Shown here in pieces: positions 18,355-26,979 of a DNA stretch of 64,000 nt. Each line of letters starts with the position of its first letter. The stretch's first letter is position 1. The translations under genes were made by a program, and so were the position numbers. The notes under the pieces were generated by a model, which worked only from the letters and a program-made list of their open reading frames with translations, was not told where the DNA came from and did no database searches. The stretch is from JANPCX01 sp050916095. GTDB taxonomy: Bacteria; Pseudomonadota; Gammaproteobacteria; Burkholderiales; Burkholderiaceae_C. The DNA lies in contig CP050901.1 in NCBI GenBank assembly GCA_050916095.1, positions 3,658,001-3,722,000 of the forward strand. The letters run 5' to 3'.

Positions 18355-20061
18355 ATGAACCTGAGCCGCCGCCGCTGGCTACAACGCGCGTCCACTTTAG
18401 CGACTGGCACCAGCCTGGGCCTATTGACCGGGTGCGGCAAAGAGTCGGCCACTTACACAGGAACTTGGGTGGGTGCCCAGGTAGACCGCGGGCATCGATT
18501 GCGAGACCGGGTAGCCACCGCCAAGTCAGGCCTTTGGCCCGAGCCCACCACCATCAATCGCAGCAGCTCGGTCGTCATTGTGGGCGCTGGAATCGCGGGT
18601 TTGGCTTGTGCCCGCGCGTTGATGCAAGCCGGGATCGACGACGTTCAAGTATTGGAACTCGAAGACGAGGTCGGTGGCAACAGCCGATCGCATGCCATGG
18701 GTGGCATGGCCTGTCCACTCGGGGCGCATTACTTGCCGGTGCCCGACGAAAAAAACCCTGAATTGTTGCAGTGGTTGAATGAACTCAAACTGTGCCGCTT
18801 CGAACACGGCCGCTGGATATTTGACGAGCGCCATTTGTGCCACAGCCCACAAGAACGGGTGTACTTGCCGATAGAGGTGGGTGGCGGCCATTGGTTTGAT
18901 GGTTTGTTGCCGCCGGCACAGGCGCTGCCCCGAGAACAACAAGTCGCCATGACCAACCAGGTGGCCTTGTTTGCGAAACTGGTCAAAGCACAAGCGGCCA
19001 ATGCCTTTGCGATACCCACGTCGCGCTCGTTGTTCAGCCCTGAGCTGCAGCGGCTCGATGCGGTGACGTTCGGCGATTGGCTGGACGGCCAGGGCATCCT
19101 TGCGCCAGCACTGCGCTGGTACCTGGACTACTGCTGCCGCGACGACTTTGGCGCGGGCAGCCGCATGGTTTCCGCTTGGGCGGGACTGCACTATTTTTGC
19201 AGCCGCCATGGATTTCGCGCGCCGGGCGAGGCCGAACCCCACGACGACCATGCGGTGCTCACTTGGCCCGAGGGCAATGGCTGGCTGAGCCAGCGGCTGG
19301 CCGCGCCATTGCGCAGCGCATCGAGCCCAAGCGGTCAGCGTTTGCACAGCGCACGGGTCGCGCTGCAAGTGGACGAGAACCGACATGGTGTCGATGTGCG
19401 GGTGTGGAACGACAGCACCCAACAGGTAGAGCAGTGGTCGGCATCGCACGTGGTGTTGGCCACACCGCTCTTCGTCACCCAACGGTTGTTGCGCAACCCA
19501 GTGCCTGTTTTGGCGTCTGCGCTGCAACAGGCGGTGGGCATGTCCATGCAAGCGCCGTGGCTCGTGGCCAATGTGCAGCTCAAAGCGGCACTCACCGACA
19601 AACCGGGCGCGCCGCCCAGTTGGGACAACGTGGTCTACGGCAGCGCCGCCTTGGGTTATGTCGATGCCATGCACCAAAACACACGGCCGCACGCTGGCCC
19701 GACGGTGCTCACCAGTTATTGGGCCTTGGGTGGTGATGACTTCAGCACCTTACAACGCCAGCGCAGTGAACTCTTGCGGCAGCCCTGGGCACACTGGTCA
19801 ACCAAAGTGGTGGACGACTTGGGCCAAGCCCATCCCGACTTGCCGGGCAAAGTGCAGCGGGTTGACTTGATGCGGTATGGGCACGCCATGAGCGTGCCGG
19901 TACCGGGGCTCAGAAGCAGCTCCGCCCTGGCGGCCTTGGCCGATTCAAGCACGGGTCGCGTGCATGTTGCGCACAGCGATTTGTCGGGCTACTCGATTCT
20001 GGAGGAGGCCTTCTTCCACGGCCATCGGGTGGGGCTTGGGGTGGCCAAGCGGCTCCATTGA
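18355..20061 (+). CDS. FAD-dependent amine-oxidase-like oxidoreductase, exported
   Basis: 568 residues. The N-terminus combines a twin-arginine-like motif (SRRRWLQRA) with a lipobox (LGLLTGC, Cys27), so a Tat-exported lipoprotein is likely. The dinucleotide-binding motif VVIVGAGIAGLACARALMQ is at residues 73-91, followed by LELEDEVGGNSRS, the FAD-binding arginine-type region of the flavin amine oxidase/protoporphyrinogen oxidase family. The C-terminus has GRVHVAHSDLSGYSILEEA, where the usual FAD-contacting GE is altered. Substrate unknown. Possibly followed by the small convergent gene at 20071. Confidence 0.85.
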   Translation: MNLSRRRWLQRASTLATGTSLGLLTGCGKESATYTGTWVGAQVDRGHRLRDRVATAKSGLWPEPTTINRSSSVVIVGAGIAGLACARALMQAGIDDVQVLELEDEVGGNSRSHAMGGMACPLGAHYLPVPDEKNPELLQWLNELKLCRFEHGRWIFDERHLCHSPQERVYLPIEVGGGHWFDGLLPPAQALPREQQVAMTNQVALFAKLVKAQAANAFAIPTSRSLFSPELQRLDAVTFGDWLDGQGILAPALRWYLDYCCRDDFGAGSRMVSAWAGLHYFCSRHGFRAPGEAEPHDDHAVLTWPEGNGWLSQRLAAPLRSASSPSGQRLHSARVALQVDENRHGVDVRVWNDSTQQVEQWSASHVVLATPLFVTQRLLRNPVPVLASALQQAVGMSMQAPWLVANVQLKAALTDKPGAPPSWDNVVYGSAALGYVDAMHQNTRPHAGPTVLTSYWALGGDDFSTLQRQRSELLRQPWAHWSTKVVDDLGQAHPDLPGKVQRVDLMRYGHAMSVPVPGLRSSSALAALADSSTGRVHVAHSDLSGYSILEEAFFHGHRVGLGVAKRLH

Positions 20062-20070
20062 CAGCGGCGA

Positions 20071-20310
20071 TCAGCGCCCGGCAAAACGGTTGCGCCGACC
20101 TCGGTTGCGGCCACTGCGCTCGACGTGCCAGCGCTCCCACAATGCAGGCACACAACCTGCCAGCTCGGAACGCGGCTCTTGGCGTTGCACCGGCTGAGCG
20201 ATGCGCAGCGGTATGGCGTAGGCAGCTTCTTCCTCTTCAGGAGTGGGGTAGTCAATGCACGACTCGGTGTCGACGGTGGATGTTTGAACGCGCTCAAGCA
20301 GCTCTTCCAT
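20071..20310 (-). CDS. Small hypothetical protein
   Basis: 79 residues from ATG 20310 (MEELLERVQTSTVDTESC). The N-terminal half is acidic (TPEEEEAAYA) and the C-terminal tail strongly basic (RWHVERSGRNRGRRNRFAGR). No domain recognised. It ends 10 bp from the oxidoreductase stop, in convergent orientation. It may be a real gene because it fills the gap precisely, but no homology supports it. Confidence 0.4.
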   Translation of the reverse strand: MEELLERVQTSTVDTESCIDYPTPEEEEAAYAIPLRIAQPVQRQEPRSELAGCVPALWERWHVERSGRNRGRRNRFAGR

Positions 20311-20752
20311 GTGATTTACCGCCCCTTCAGCAAACAGGTATGGACATGGGGCAGCAAACACGTGCCAGCGAGATAGCCAAATCGAAAGTTTGAACTGGGC
20401 ATGAGGACTCCGTAGAAACCATGAGAGCACCAAGGGTTGTGCAACAAGGCCGCAGAAAACAAGGTGTTACCTGTGCGCCTTTAATGCAGGACTTGTGCCA
20501 AGCCCACACCGCTTCCCTTGAATCGCGCTAAGCGCTTGATTTGTCTCAGCTGAGCACAGGTGGGCCCACGACCCCTGGTACCCGAACTGCGGCTTTTGCG
20601 TGTGGAAGCCCACACGAAAAACAAGTCCGAGTGCGGGTTTCGACACGCGCCGACGTTGGGCTGCGAACCCTCTGAAATAACCTACCGTGAAAACCGCCCT
20701 TCGCACCGATGCACGCCTCATCCGCGAGGGCATACTTCAGGAACGCTGAACA
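20311..20752. other. Intergenic region, nothing recognised
   Basis: About 440 bp upstream of the small gene with only overlapping short frames in all phases. A palindrome-like GCGCTAAGCGC lies near 20526. I see no RNA gene, promoter or gene remnant that I can defend. Confidence 0.4.
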
Positions 20753-20918
20753 AGGGCCTGTTAACACTAAGAGCCGCTAACAAAACCGTTCGGGCTGAGC
20801 TTGTCGAAGCCAGCGCGTACCTCGGTGCAAGGCCCTTCGACCTCGGGGCGAACGGTGTATGCAGTGTTTTGTTAGCGGCTCTAAAGATGCCAGTGCATCT
20901 TTAGTGTTAACAGGCCCT
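20753..20918. mobile_element. MITE-like inverted-repeat element carrying a nested palindromic repeat
   Basis: Outer arms AGGGCCTGTTAACACTA (20753-20769) and TAGTGTTAACAGGCCCT (20902-20918) are perfect inverted repeats. Inner arms AGAGCCGCTAACAAAAC (20770-20786) and GTTTTGTTAGCGGCTCT (20866-20882) are also perfect. Between the right inner and outer arm is a small hairpin, AAGATGCCAGTGCATCTT. The core (20787-20856) contains CCGTTCGGGCTGAGCTTGTC and CCCTTCGACCTCGGGGCGAA, the short palindrome family seen at 741 and 4389. No transposase; non-autonomous. Confidence 0.8.
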
Positions 20919-20974
20919 AGTCCCTCGCCGCGCGCGCATCTGCGCGGGCTTATCCAGCGTTTCCTTCAACGACC

Positions 20975-22900
20975 ATGACTGCCCCAGCCTCTCAGACCCC
21001 GCCACCTGCCGGTGCTGCGGCCGCCTCACTGCCAACAACCTTGCCGTCGTGGTTGCGTCGTTTGCTTCGTTTGTTGCCCTACGCCTTCATGCTGGTGCTG
21101 GTGCTCGGCAGCGTGGTAGGCAGCTATCGCGCCAGTCAACAAAGTGGCTACCGACAGCTCGACGACTCGGCGTTACTGGAGCTTGATCTGTACGCCTACA
21201 CCCTGGAAAGCGAACTCAGTCGGTACGCCTATCTGCCCGACTTGCTGGAAGTGGACAGCGACATCCAGGCGGTTTTGCGCAGCCCTCCCAACGCCGTCTT
21301 GCAAGAAGCCGCCAGCAAAAAACTGGCGCGGTTCAGCGTCACCGCCGGTGCGATGGAGATGTGGGTGCTGGGCCCGCAGGGTGAGTTGCTGGCGTCGAGC
21401 CATGCCTACCGCAGCATGCCCTCGCGCCAATGGCGTGACCCCGCCTGGTTGATGGCCCAACTGCGTGGGCCCGGTGTTCAACGTTTTTTTGCAGCCGACC
21501 CAGAGACCGGCGCACCGAGTTACTTTTTTCTGCAACCCGTAGAGCGCGGTGGTGCAGCGCTGGGGGTGATTGCCATGCGCATCAGCCTTGATCCGCTGGA
21601 AGCCACCTGGGCCGATTTATCAGTGCGCTCAGAGAGCGAAGAAGTTTTCGTGGTGGACGACAACGGCGTGATCGTGATGTCGTCTGTTGCCGCGTGGCGA
21701 TACCGCACCTTAGAGACGCTGACGTCGGAGCAGCGACAACGGCTGACAGATTCGGCCCGTTACCCGCATCAAACCCTGCAGCCCTTGGGTTTGACGCTGT
21801 TGCAAACCATTGAACGGGGCGTTCGGTTGGTGCGTTTGCCAACCGAATCCGCTCGGTCTTCCAACGTGCTGCGCGCAAAGCAAGTCCGCCCCATGGCAAC
21901 CCTGGGGTGGCGCTTGATGATTCTGTCCAATCCGGCAGAGATGCAGCGGAACGCCGCCTTTGTGGGCCTGGGCAGCGGCGCGTTGGTGGCCTTCTTTTGT
22001 CTGTTGAGCATCTATTTGTGGCAGCGGCGGCGCACGCTGAAGCAGCTGTTTGCAGCGCGGCACGCGTTGCAGCAGGTCAACGACGGTTTGGCCGCCACGG
22101 TGGCCGAACGCACCCAAACACTGGAGTTGACCAACGCGCAGCTGCTGCAAGAAATGCAGGAACGCCACCTGGCGCAACAAGAGTTGCTGCAAGCCGGCAA
22201 GCTGGCCGTGTTGGGGCAAATGTCGGTCGGCATCGCCCATGAAATCAGCCAACCGCTCACCGCCCTGCGTGCGCTGTCCAACAACACCACGGTGCTTCTG
22301 CAACAAGGACGAACCCAAGAAGCCATGCACAACTTGAGCGCCCTCGGCGAGTTGGTGGCTCGCATGGGGCGCATCACCACTCAACTCAAGTCCTTTGCCC
22401 GTCGTGCACCAGACCGCCATGTCGCGGGACTGCCCGCGGCTGGTGCAGTGCTGCTGCACGCGGCCATCACCAATGTGTGTTTATTGCTTGAGCACCGCAC
22501 CCGGGCGGAAAAAGTAAAGATTGACATCAACGTGCCGGATGACATGCGGGTGCGCTGTGATCTGCACCGTTTAGAGCAAGTGCTGATCAACCTGGCCAGC
22601 AACGCGCTGGATGCGATGAAAGACTGTGACAACCGCACCCTGCGTTTCAGCGCCGAACCCAGGGACGGTCGCGTTTGGGTGCGCGTGATCGACACCGGCC
22701 CGCCGGTGTCAGACGAGGTGCTGCAGCATTTGTTCGAGCCTTTCTTCTCTACCAAAGCAGCAGGTGAAGGCTTGGGACTGGGCCTCGTCATTTCCAGCAG
22801 CATCGCGCGCGAGTTTGGCGGCACGCTGCAGGTGGCAAAGGCAGAATCGGGGCTGGTGTTTGAGTTTGATTTGCCACTGGCTACGACCGACAAGGACTGA
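20975..22900 (+). CDS. Sensor histidine kinase, DctB-like
   Basis: 641-residue membrane sensor. A transmembrane helix at residues 30-50 (YAFMLVLVLGSVVGSY) and another near 330-350 (GALVAFFCLLSIYLW) enclose a large periplasmic double-Cache/PAS-like sensor with RSMPSRQWRDPAW, as in DctB C4-dicarboxylate sensors. A coiled-coil linker (residues about 360-405) leads to the HisKA domain with phospho-acceptor His422 in VGIAHEISQPLTALRAL and an HATPase domain (LINLASNALDAM, RVIDTGPPV, GLGLGLVISSSIAREFGG). It is followed 2 bp later by its response regulator. The ligand is not known; DctB relatives bind succinate, fumarate or malate. Confidence 0.88.
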   Translation: MTAPASQTPPPAGAAAASLPTTLPSWLRRLLRLLPYAFMLVLVLGSVVGSYRASQQSGYRQLDDSALLELDLYAYTLESELSRYAYLPDLLEVDSDIQAVLRSPPNAVLQEAASKKLARFSVTAGAMEMWVLGPQGELLASSHAYRSMPSRQWRDPAWLMAQLRGPGVQRFFAADPETGAPSYFFLQPVERGGAALGVIAMRISLDPLEATWADLSVRSESEEVFVVDDNGVIVMSSVAAWRYRTLETLTSEQRQRLTDSARYPHQTLQPLGLTLLQTIERGVRLVRLPTESARSSNVLRAKQVRPMATLGWRLMILSNPAEMQRNAAFVGLGSGALVAFFCLLSIYLWQRRRTLKQLFAARHALQQVNDGLAATVAERTQTLELTNAQLLQEMQERHLAQQELLQAGKLAVLGQMSVGIAHEISQPLTALRALSNNTTVLLQQGRTQEAMHNLSALGELVARMGRITTQLKSFARRAPDRHVAGLPAAGAVLLHAAITNVCLLLEHRTRAEKVKIDINVPDDMRVRCDLHRLEQVLINLASNALDAMKDCDNRTLRFSAEPRDGRVWVRVIDTGPPVSDEVLQHLFEPFFSTKAAGEGLGLGLVISSSIAREFGGTLQVAKAESGLVFEFDLPLATTDKD

Positions 22901-22902
22901 CG

Positions 22903-24246
22903 ATGTTTGAAGGCTTCAAGGTGATCTTCGTCGAAGACGACGAACCGGTGCGCACCAGTCTGGTTCAAACATTGGAGCTGGCTGGCCTGCAGGTACAAGC
23001 CTTCGCTTCAGCCGAAGAGGCGCTGCCCCACGTGCAAGCGGGCCTGCAAGGCATCGTCATTTCCGACGTGCGCCTGCAGGGCATGGACGGTGTGGCCTTG
23101 CTCAAGGCTGTGGTCCAACGAGATGCTGAAATTCCGGTGATTTTGGTGACGGCCCACGGGGATGTGACGATGGCCGTCAGCGCCATGCGCGATGGTGCCT
23201 ACGACTTCATCGAAAAACCTTTTGCTCCCGAACGTTTCATTGACACCGCCGTGCGTGCAATGGAAAAACGTGTGTTGCGTTTGGCAGTGAACAACCTGCG
23301 TCAACAACTGCATGAAAAAGCCGGCATGGAAGCGGTCCTGTTGGGCAACTCATCTGTGATGCAACACGTCAGAGCGCAAATTTTGCGGCTCGCACAAACC
23401 TCGGCCGATGTCATGGTGATGGGAGAGACGGGCAGTGGCAAGGAACTTGTGGCGCGCTGCTTGCACGACCACAGCCCACGCCGCGACCGCCACTTTGTGG
23501 CCATCAACTGTGGCGGCCTGCCCGACAGCCTGTTGGAGAGCGAGCTCTTCGGCCACGAGATGGGTGCCTTCACCACGGCCAACAAACGCCGCATCGGAAA
23601 AATTGAACATGCCCATGGCGGCACCCTGCTGCTCGACGAGATAGAAAGCATGCCATTGACGTTTCAGGTCAAGCTGCTGCGTGTATTGCAGGAGCGGCGA
23701 ATCAACCGGCTGGGGTCCAACGACGAGGTGCCCGTGGATGTGCGCGTGATCGCCGCCACCAAGAGCGATTTGCTGGCGATGAGCCAAGCGCAGCAGTTCC
23801 GCAGCGACCTGTACTACCGGCTCAATGTCGCGGTGCTCACCCTGCCACCGCTGCGTGAGCGCAAAGAAGACCTGCCGCTGCTGTTTGAACGTTTTGTGGC
23901 CCAGGCGGCACAGCGTTATGGTCTGCCTGCGCCCACGGTCGACCCCGCTCAAATGGCAGCGTGGATGGCCCACGACTGGCCTGGCAATGTGCGCGAGGCC
24001 CGCAACGCGGCAGACCGTTTTGTGCTGCAGCTTCCTGTGGCCGGTAGGGAGTCCGGGGCAGACACCATTTCCCAAGGGGGGCGCTTGGCCGAACAAATGG
24101 ATGCGCTGGAAAAGTCTTTGATCGAAAAAGCGCTGAAAGACCACCAAGGTTCACCGACTGCGGTGATTGCGGCCTTGGGTATAGGCAAAAAAACCCTCTA
24201 CGAGAAACTGCGCCGCCATGGCATCACGATCAACGAATTTCGTTGA
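22903..24246 (+). CDS. Sigma54-dependent response regulator, DctD-like, with a GAFTTA variant loop
   Basis: 447 residues: receiver domain (Asp55 phosphorylation site in VISDVRLQG, Lys105 in EKPF), AAA+ ATPase (Walker A GETGSGKE at 174-181, Walker B GGTLLLDEIESMP, LYYRLNVAVLTLPPLRER) and a Fis-type DNA-binding end (GSPTAVIAALGIGKKTLYEKLRRHGI). The loop that contacts sigma54, normally GAFTGA, reads GAFTTA at residues 221-226. This second Gly to Thr change affects the motif needed for sigma54 remodelling, so the protein may act differently. Paired with the kinase upstream; no DctA/TRAP transporter gene is adjacent in this window. Confidence 0.88.
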   Translation: MFEGFKVIFVEDDEPVRTSLVQTLELAGLQVQAFASAEEALPHVQAGLQGIVISDVRLQGMDGVALLKAVVQRDAEIPVILVTAHGDVTMAVSAMRDGAYDFIEKPFAPERFIDTAVRAMEKRVLRLAVNNLRQQLHEKAGMEAVLLGNSSVMQHVRAQILRLAQTSADVMVMGETGSGKELVARCLHDHSPRRDRHFVAINCGGLPDSLLESELFGHEMGAFTTANKRRIGKIEHAHGGTLLLDEIESMPLTFQVKLLRVLQERRINRLGSNDEVPVDVRVIAATKSDLLAMSQAQQFRSDLYYRLNVAVLTLPPLRERKEDLPLLFERFVAQAAQRYGLPAPTVDPAQMAAWMAHDWPGNVREARNAADRFVLQLPVAGRESGADTISQGGRLAEQMDALEKSLIEKALKDHQGSPTAVIAALGIGKKTLYEKLRRHGITINEFR

Positions 24247-24282
24247 TACCGGTGCGATTGCACCCATGTCACCCGCGCACCA

Positions 24283-25206
24283 TCATCGGTAGTTTTTGGG
24301 ATCGCTTGAATCGGTGGGCTCCGCGATGGCGCGCTGCAAAGGGCCACTCATAGGCAGTTGCAAATTCAAGCCGCTCGGCGGAATCGGTGACTCAAACCAA
24401 TGGCGGTACAAACGTTTGATTTCGCCACTGCGGTACAGGGCAGTGATGGCACCATCAACCAAGCGCTTGAACTCGGGATCGTCTTTGCCCAACACGATGC
24501 CATAGGGCTCCACCGACAAGGCCTCGTCTGAGACGGAATAATCTTGCGGACGCGGGCTACCGGCAATCAAAGCGTAGAGCAGCACATCGTCCATCGCATA
24601 GGCCACCGCACGGTCGGACTGCACAAAAAGAAAAGAGTCGGGATCGTCTTTGCCTGCGAAGATGCGCATGCCGAGTTGCTGTTGTGCGTTGATTTCATTC
24701 AGCCGCGTGATGCTGGTGGTGCTGACCGTGGACACCACGGGCCGCCCACGCAAGTCCGCCAGTTGCCGAATGTTGTTGGCCTTCTTGGCCAAGAGCCGAC
24801 TTTGCGCCACAAAGGTGGTCACTGAAAACGCCACCTGCTTTTGACGTTCTTGCGTATTGGTGGTGATGCCGCATTCCAGGTCAACAGATCCATTGGCCAC
24901 CATGGGAATGCGCGTGGCCGAGGTCACCGCGACCAGCTTGACTTTGAGGTCGGGCAACTTCAGTTGAACCTTGACCGCCTCCACCACAGCTCGGCACAAA
25001 TCGATGGAGTAGCCGATGGGTTGCAAATTGGCGTCAAGGTAAGAAAACGGCACGGATCCCACCCGGTGACCCACCACGATCACACCCGAGGCTTGAATTT
25101 TTTTCAACGTGTTCGATGCAACAGCCAGGGGTGGCACCACGGCTTGTACTTGCGCCATGGCTGTGGCGCAGAGCAGCCAGTACGCGAGCCCGCAAACCAT
25201 TCGCAT
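24283..25206 (-). CDS. Polar amino-acid ABC transporter solute-binding protein (GltI-like), solitary
   Basis: 307 residues from ATG 25206 with signal peptide MRMVCGLAYWLLCATAMAQVQA. Family 3 solute-binding fold: VIVVGHRVGSVPFSYLD, YSIDLCRAVVEAV, VDLECGITTNTQERQKQVAFS and DDVLLYALIAGSPR match glutamate/aspartate-binding GltI. Two in-frame Mets upstream to 25248 exist but the signal peptide fits best at 25206. No permease or ATPase gene is nearby, so it must serve a remote transporter or act as a sensor partner. Convergent with the DctD-like gene and divergent from another binding protein. Confidence 0.85.
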   Translation of the reverse strand: MRMVCGLAYWLLCATAMAQVQAVVPPLAVASNTLKKIQASGVIVVGHRVGSVPFSYLDANLQPIGYSIDLCRAVVEAVKVQLKLPDLKVKLVAVTSATRIPMVANGSVDLECGITTNTQERQKQVAFSVTTFVAQSRLLAKKANNIRQLADLRGRPVVSTVSTTSITRLNEINAQQQLGMRIFAGKDDPDSFLFVQSDRAVAYAMDDVLLYALIAGSPRPQDYSVSDEALSVEPYGIVLGKDDPEFKRLVDGAITALYRSGEIKRLYRHWFESPIPPSGLNLQLPMSGPLQRAIAEPTDSSDPKNYR

Positions 25207-25485
25207 GGTGAGGATGCCGCGCCTTGGTTGGTGAAGTCGAATCATCAAAAAATTCTCTATAAAAAGAGGCTCATTGTCAGCCGATCAATTAGAACCCTCA
25301 AAAAACTTAGTGACTTCCTCAAACGTTCACACATTCAGCAGTGAGAAATTCGGAGATGCATCTGCAACACTGAGGACGCCATCGGCGAAATCGGTGTGCC
25401 GGATTTTCGCCTCATGCAGGCGAGCAACCGGCACCTCCTTCGCAAATTTCATCGACTTTCGGTTCAACTCTTTGGAGCTTGTGCA

Positions 25486-26628
25486 ATGTCAACAAGTCAG
25501 CCGCTGCATGCCTGTTTCATTCTGCTTGCCTGCTGGATCAGCAGTGCCTGCAGCCCCATTCCAGACACCGTGAAGATCGGCGTGGCACAGCCACTGAGTG
25601 GCCCGCTGGCCTCGCAGGGGGCCGACCTGCTGCACGGGGTGCAAATGGCCATTGATGAGATCAATGCGCAAGGACTGCGCATCAAGGGCAAAACCGTCAA
25701 ACTCGAAATCGTGCAGGGCGATGACAAGTCCAATGCCGAGGAAGGCAAGAAGGTTGCCCAAATGCTGGTGGATGCGGGCGTGGTGGCGGTTGTGGGCCAC
25801 CTCAACTCCGGTGTGAGCATTCCCGCCGCGCCCATTTATGCGGCCAAGAACATTCCTCAGTTGGCCATCTCGACCAAACCTGACTACACCCAGTTGGGCC
25901 TGCCCACCACCTTTCGTCTCGTCGGCAACGACAGCATGCAATCCAAGGCTTTGGGTTCGTATGCGGCGCAGCAGATGAATGGCAATGTCTTTGCGTTGAT
26001 CGACGATGGCACACCGTTTGGCAAGGGCTTGGCCAGTTTGGCGGCCGTGGAGCTCAAGAAGGATGGAAAGGTGTTAGCGGTACAGCGTTCCCTCGACGAC
26101 ACAAGCACAGACTTCAGTCAACTCGTGGCCGAGCTCAAAGCAGCAGGCGTCGACACCTACGTCACGACCCAACCCGACTTTCAGGTGGCAGCCTTGTGTG
26201 AGCAACTGATGAAAGCGGGACATACCGACATCCAAATCATCGGGGCAGATACGCTCAAAACCGACAAGTTGCTGTCGATGAAATGCAATGTGCGCGCTGT
26301 TTATGCCACGTCACCCATCGTCGAGGCACGTGAGTTTCGATCGGCCAAAGAATGGTTACCGAAATTCGTTGCCGCCTACAAATCGGAACCCATCTACGGC
26401 GCACATTACACCTATGACGCTACCCATGTACTGGTGGCCGCGATGCGAAGGGCTGAGTCGGTCGATCCCAAAAAACTGACCGAAGAACTCAAACGCATCG
26501 ACGCGCTGGCCCCAGTGACCAACAACATGCGCTTTCGTGCGGATGGTGAACAGCACTATCCGGTGGTCAGCGTTTACAAATTGGTGAAGGGGCAGTGGGA
26601 GCCCGTGACGCGCAGTGATTCTTGGTGA
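25486..26628 (+). CDS. Branched-chain amino-acid type ABC solute-binding lipoprotein (LivJ/K-like), solitary
   Basis: 380 residues. Start at ATG 25486 gives a lipoprotein signal, LACWISSAC then SPIP. Family 5 periplasmic-binding fold: VKIGVAQPLSGPLASQGADLLHG, VQMAIDEINAQG, VVAVVGHLNSGVSIPAAPIY, TFRLVGNDSMQSKALGSYA and YDATHVLVAAMRRA. It probably binds a neutral amino acid or similar small molecule. No liv permease or ATPase genes are adjacent. Its 280-bp divergent gap with the GltI-like gene may hold shared control. Repeat copy B follows its stop. Confidence 0.87.
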   Translation: MSTSQPLHACFILLACWISSACSPIPDTVKIGVAQPLSGPLASQGADLLHGVQMAIDEINAQGLRIKGKTVKLEIVQGDDKSNAEEGKKVAQMLVDAGVVAVVGHLNSGVSIPAAPIYAAKNIPQLAISTKPDYTQLGLPTTFRLVGNDSMQSKALGSYAAQQMNGNVFALIDDGTPFGKGLASLAAVELKKDGKVLAVQRSLDDTSTDFSQLVAELKAAGVDTYVTTQPDFQVAALCEQLMKAGHTDIQIIGADTLKTDKLLSMKCNVRAVYATSPIVEAREFRSAKEWLPKFVAAYKSEPIYGAHYTYDATHVLVAAMRRAESVDPKKLTEELKRIDALAPVTNNMRFRADGEQHYPVVSVYKLVKGQWEPVTRSDSW

Positions 26629-26669
26629 GACCACTTGGGTCCGATAAAAGCGCCCCGCAATGCGTCACC

Positions 26670-26979
26670 CTAGATCCGGCAGTTGGACGCGCCTGAGTGG
26701 GCTGTGATTCGGGGTGATGGCAAGGGTGTAGCAGGGCTTTCGGACGGCATGCCGTCCGCCTGCGGAACGACCCACGCTTGCAAGCGTGGGTGCGCCCTGC
26801 AAGGGAGACGACGCGGCGGGCTCATGCCCGCAAGGAGGAGCAACGCCGCCAACAACCCGAATCACGGCTCAATCGGGTGCGTAGCGCTTTCACCAAGCAG
26901 GTGATGGGCTTCGTGCGCGGAAATCTCAATGTTCATGTGGAGTTGCAAGCGGAGGGAAGCGGTCAACTGCTGGATCTAG
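26670..26979. repeat. Type I hairpin-rich interspersed repeat, copy B
   Basis: Ends are CTAGATCCGGCAGTTGGACG (26670) and the inverted GGTCAACTGCTGGATCTAG (end 26979). The interior holds three stem-loops: CGGACGGCATGCCGTCCG, CCCACGCTTGCAAGCGTGGG and GCGGGCTCATGCCCGC, then GAGGAGCAACGCCGCCAAC. The CTA of its end also forms the stop codon (TAG) of the minus-strand pepP gene. It fills the 347-bp gap between the binding-protein gene and pepP; no gene is supported inside. Confidence 0.9.
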
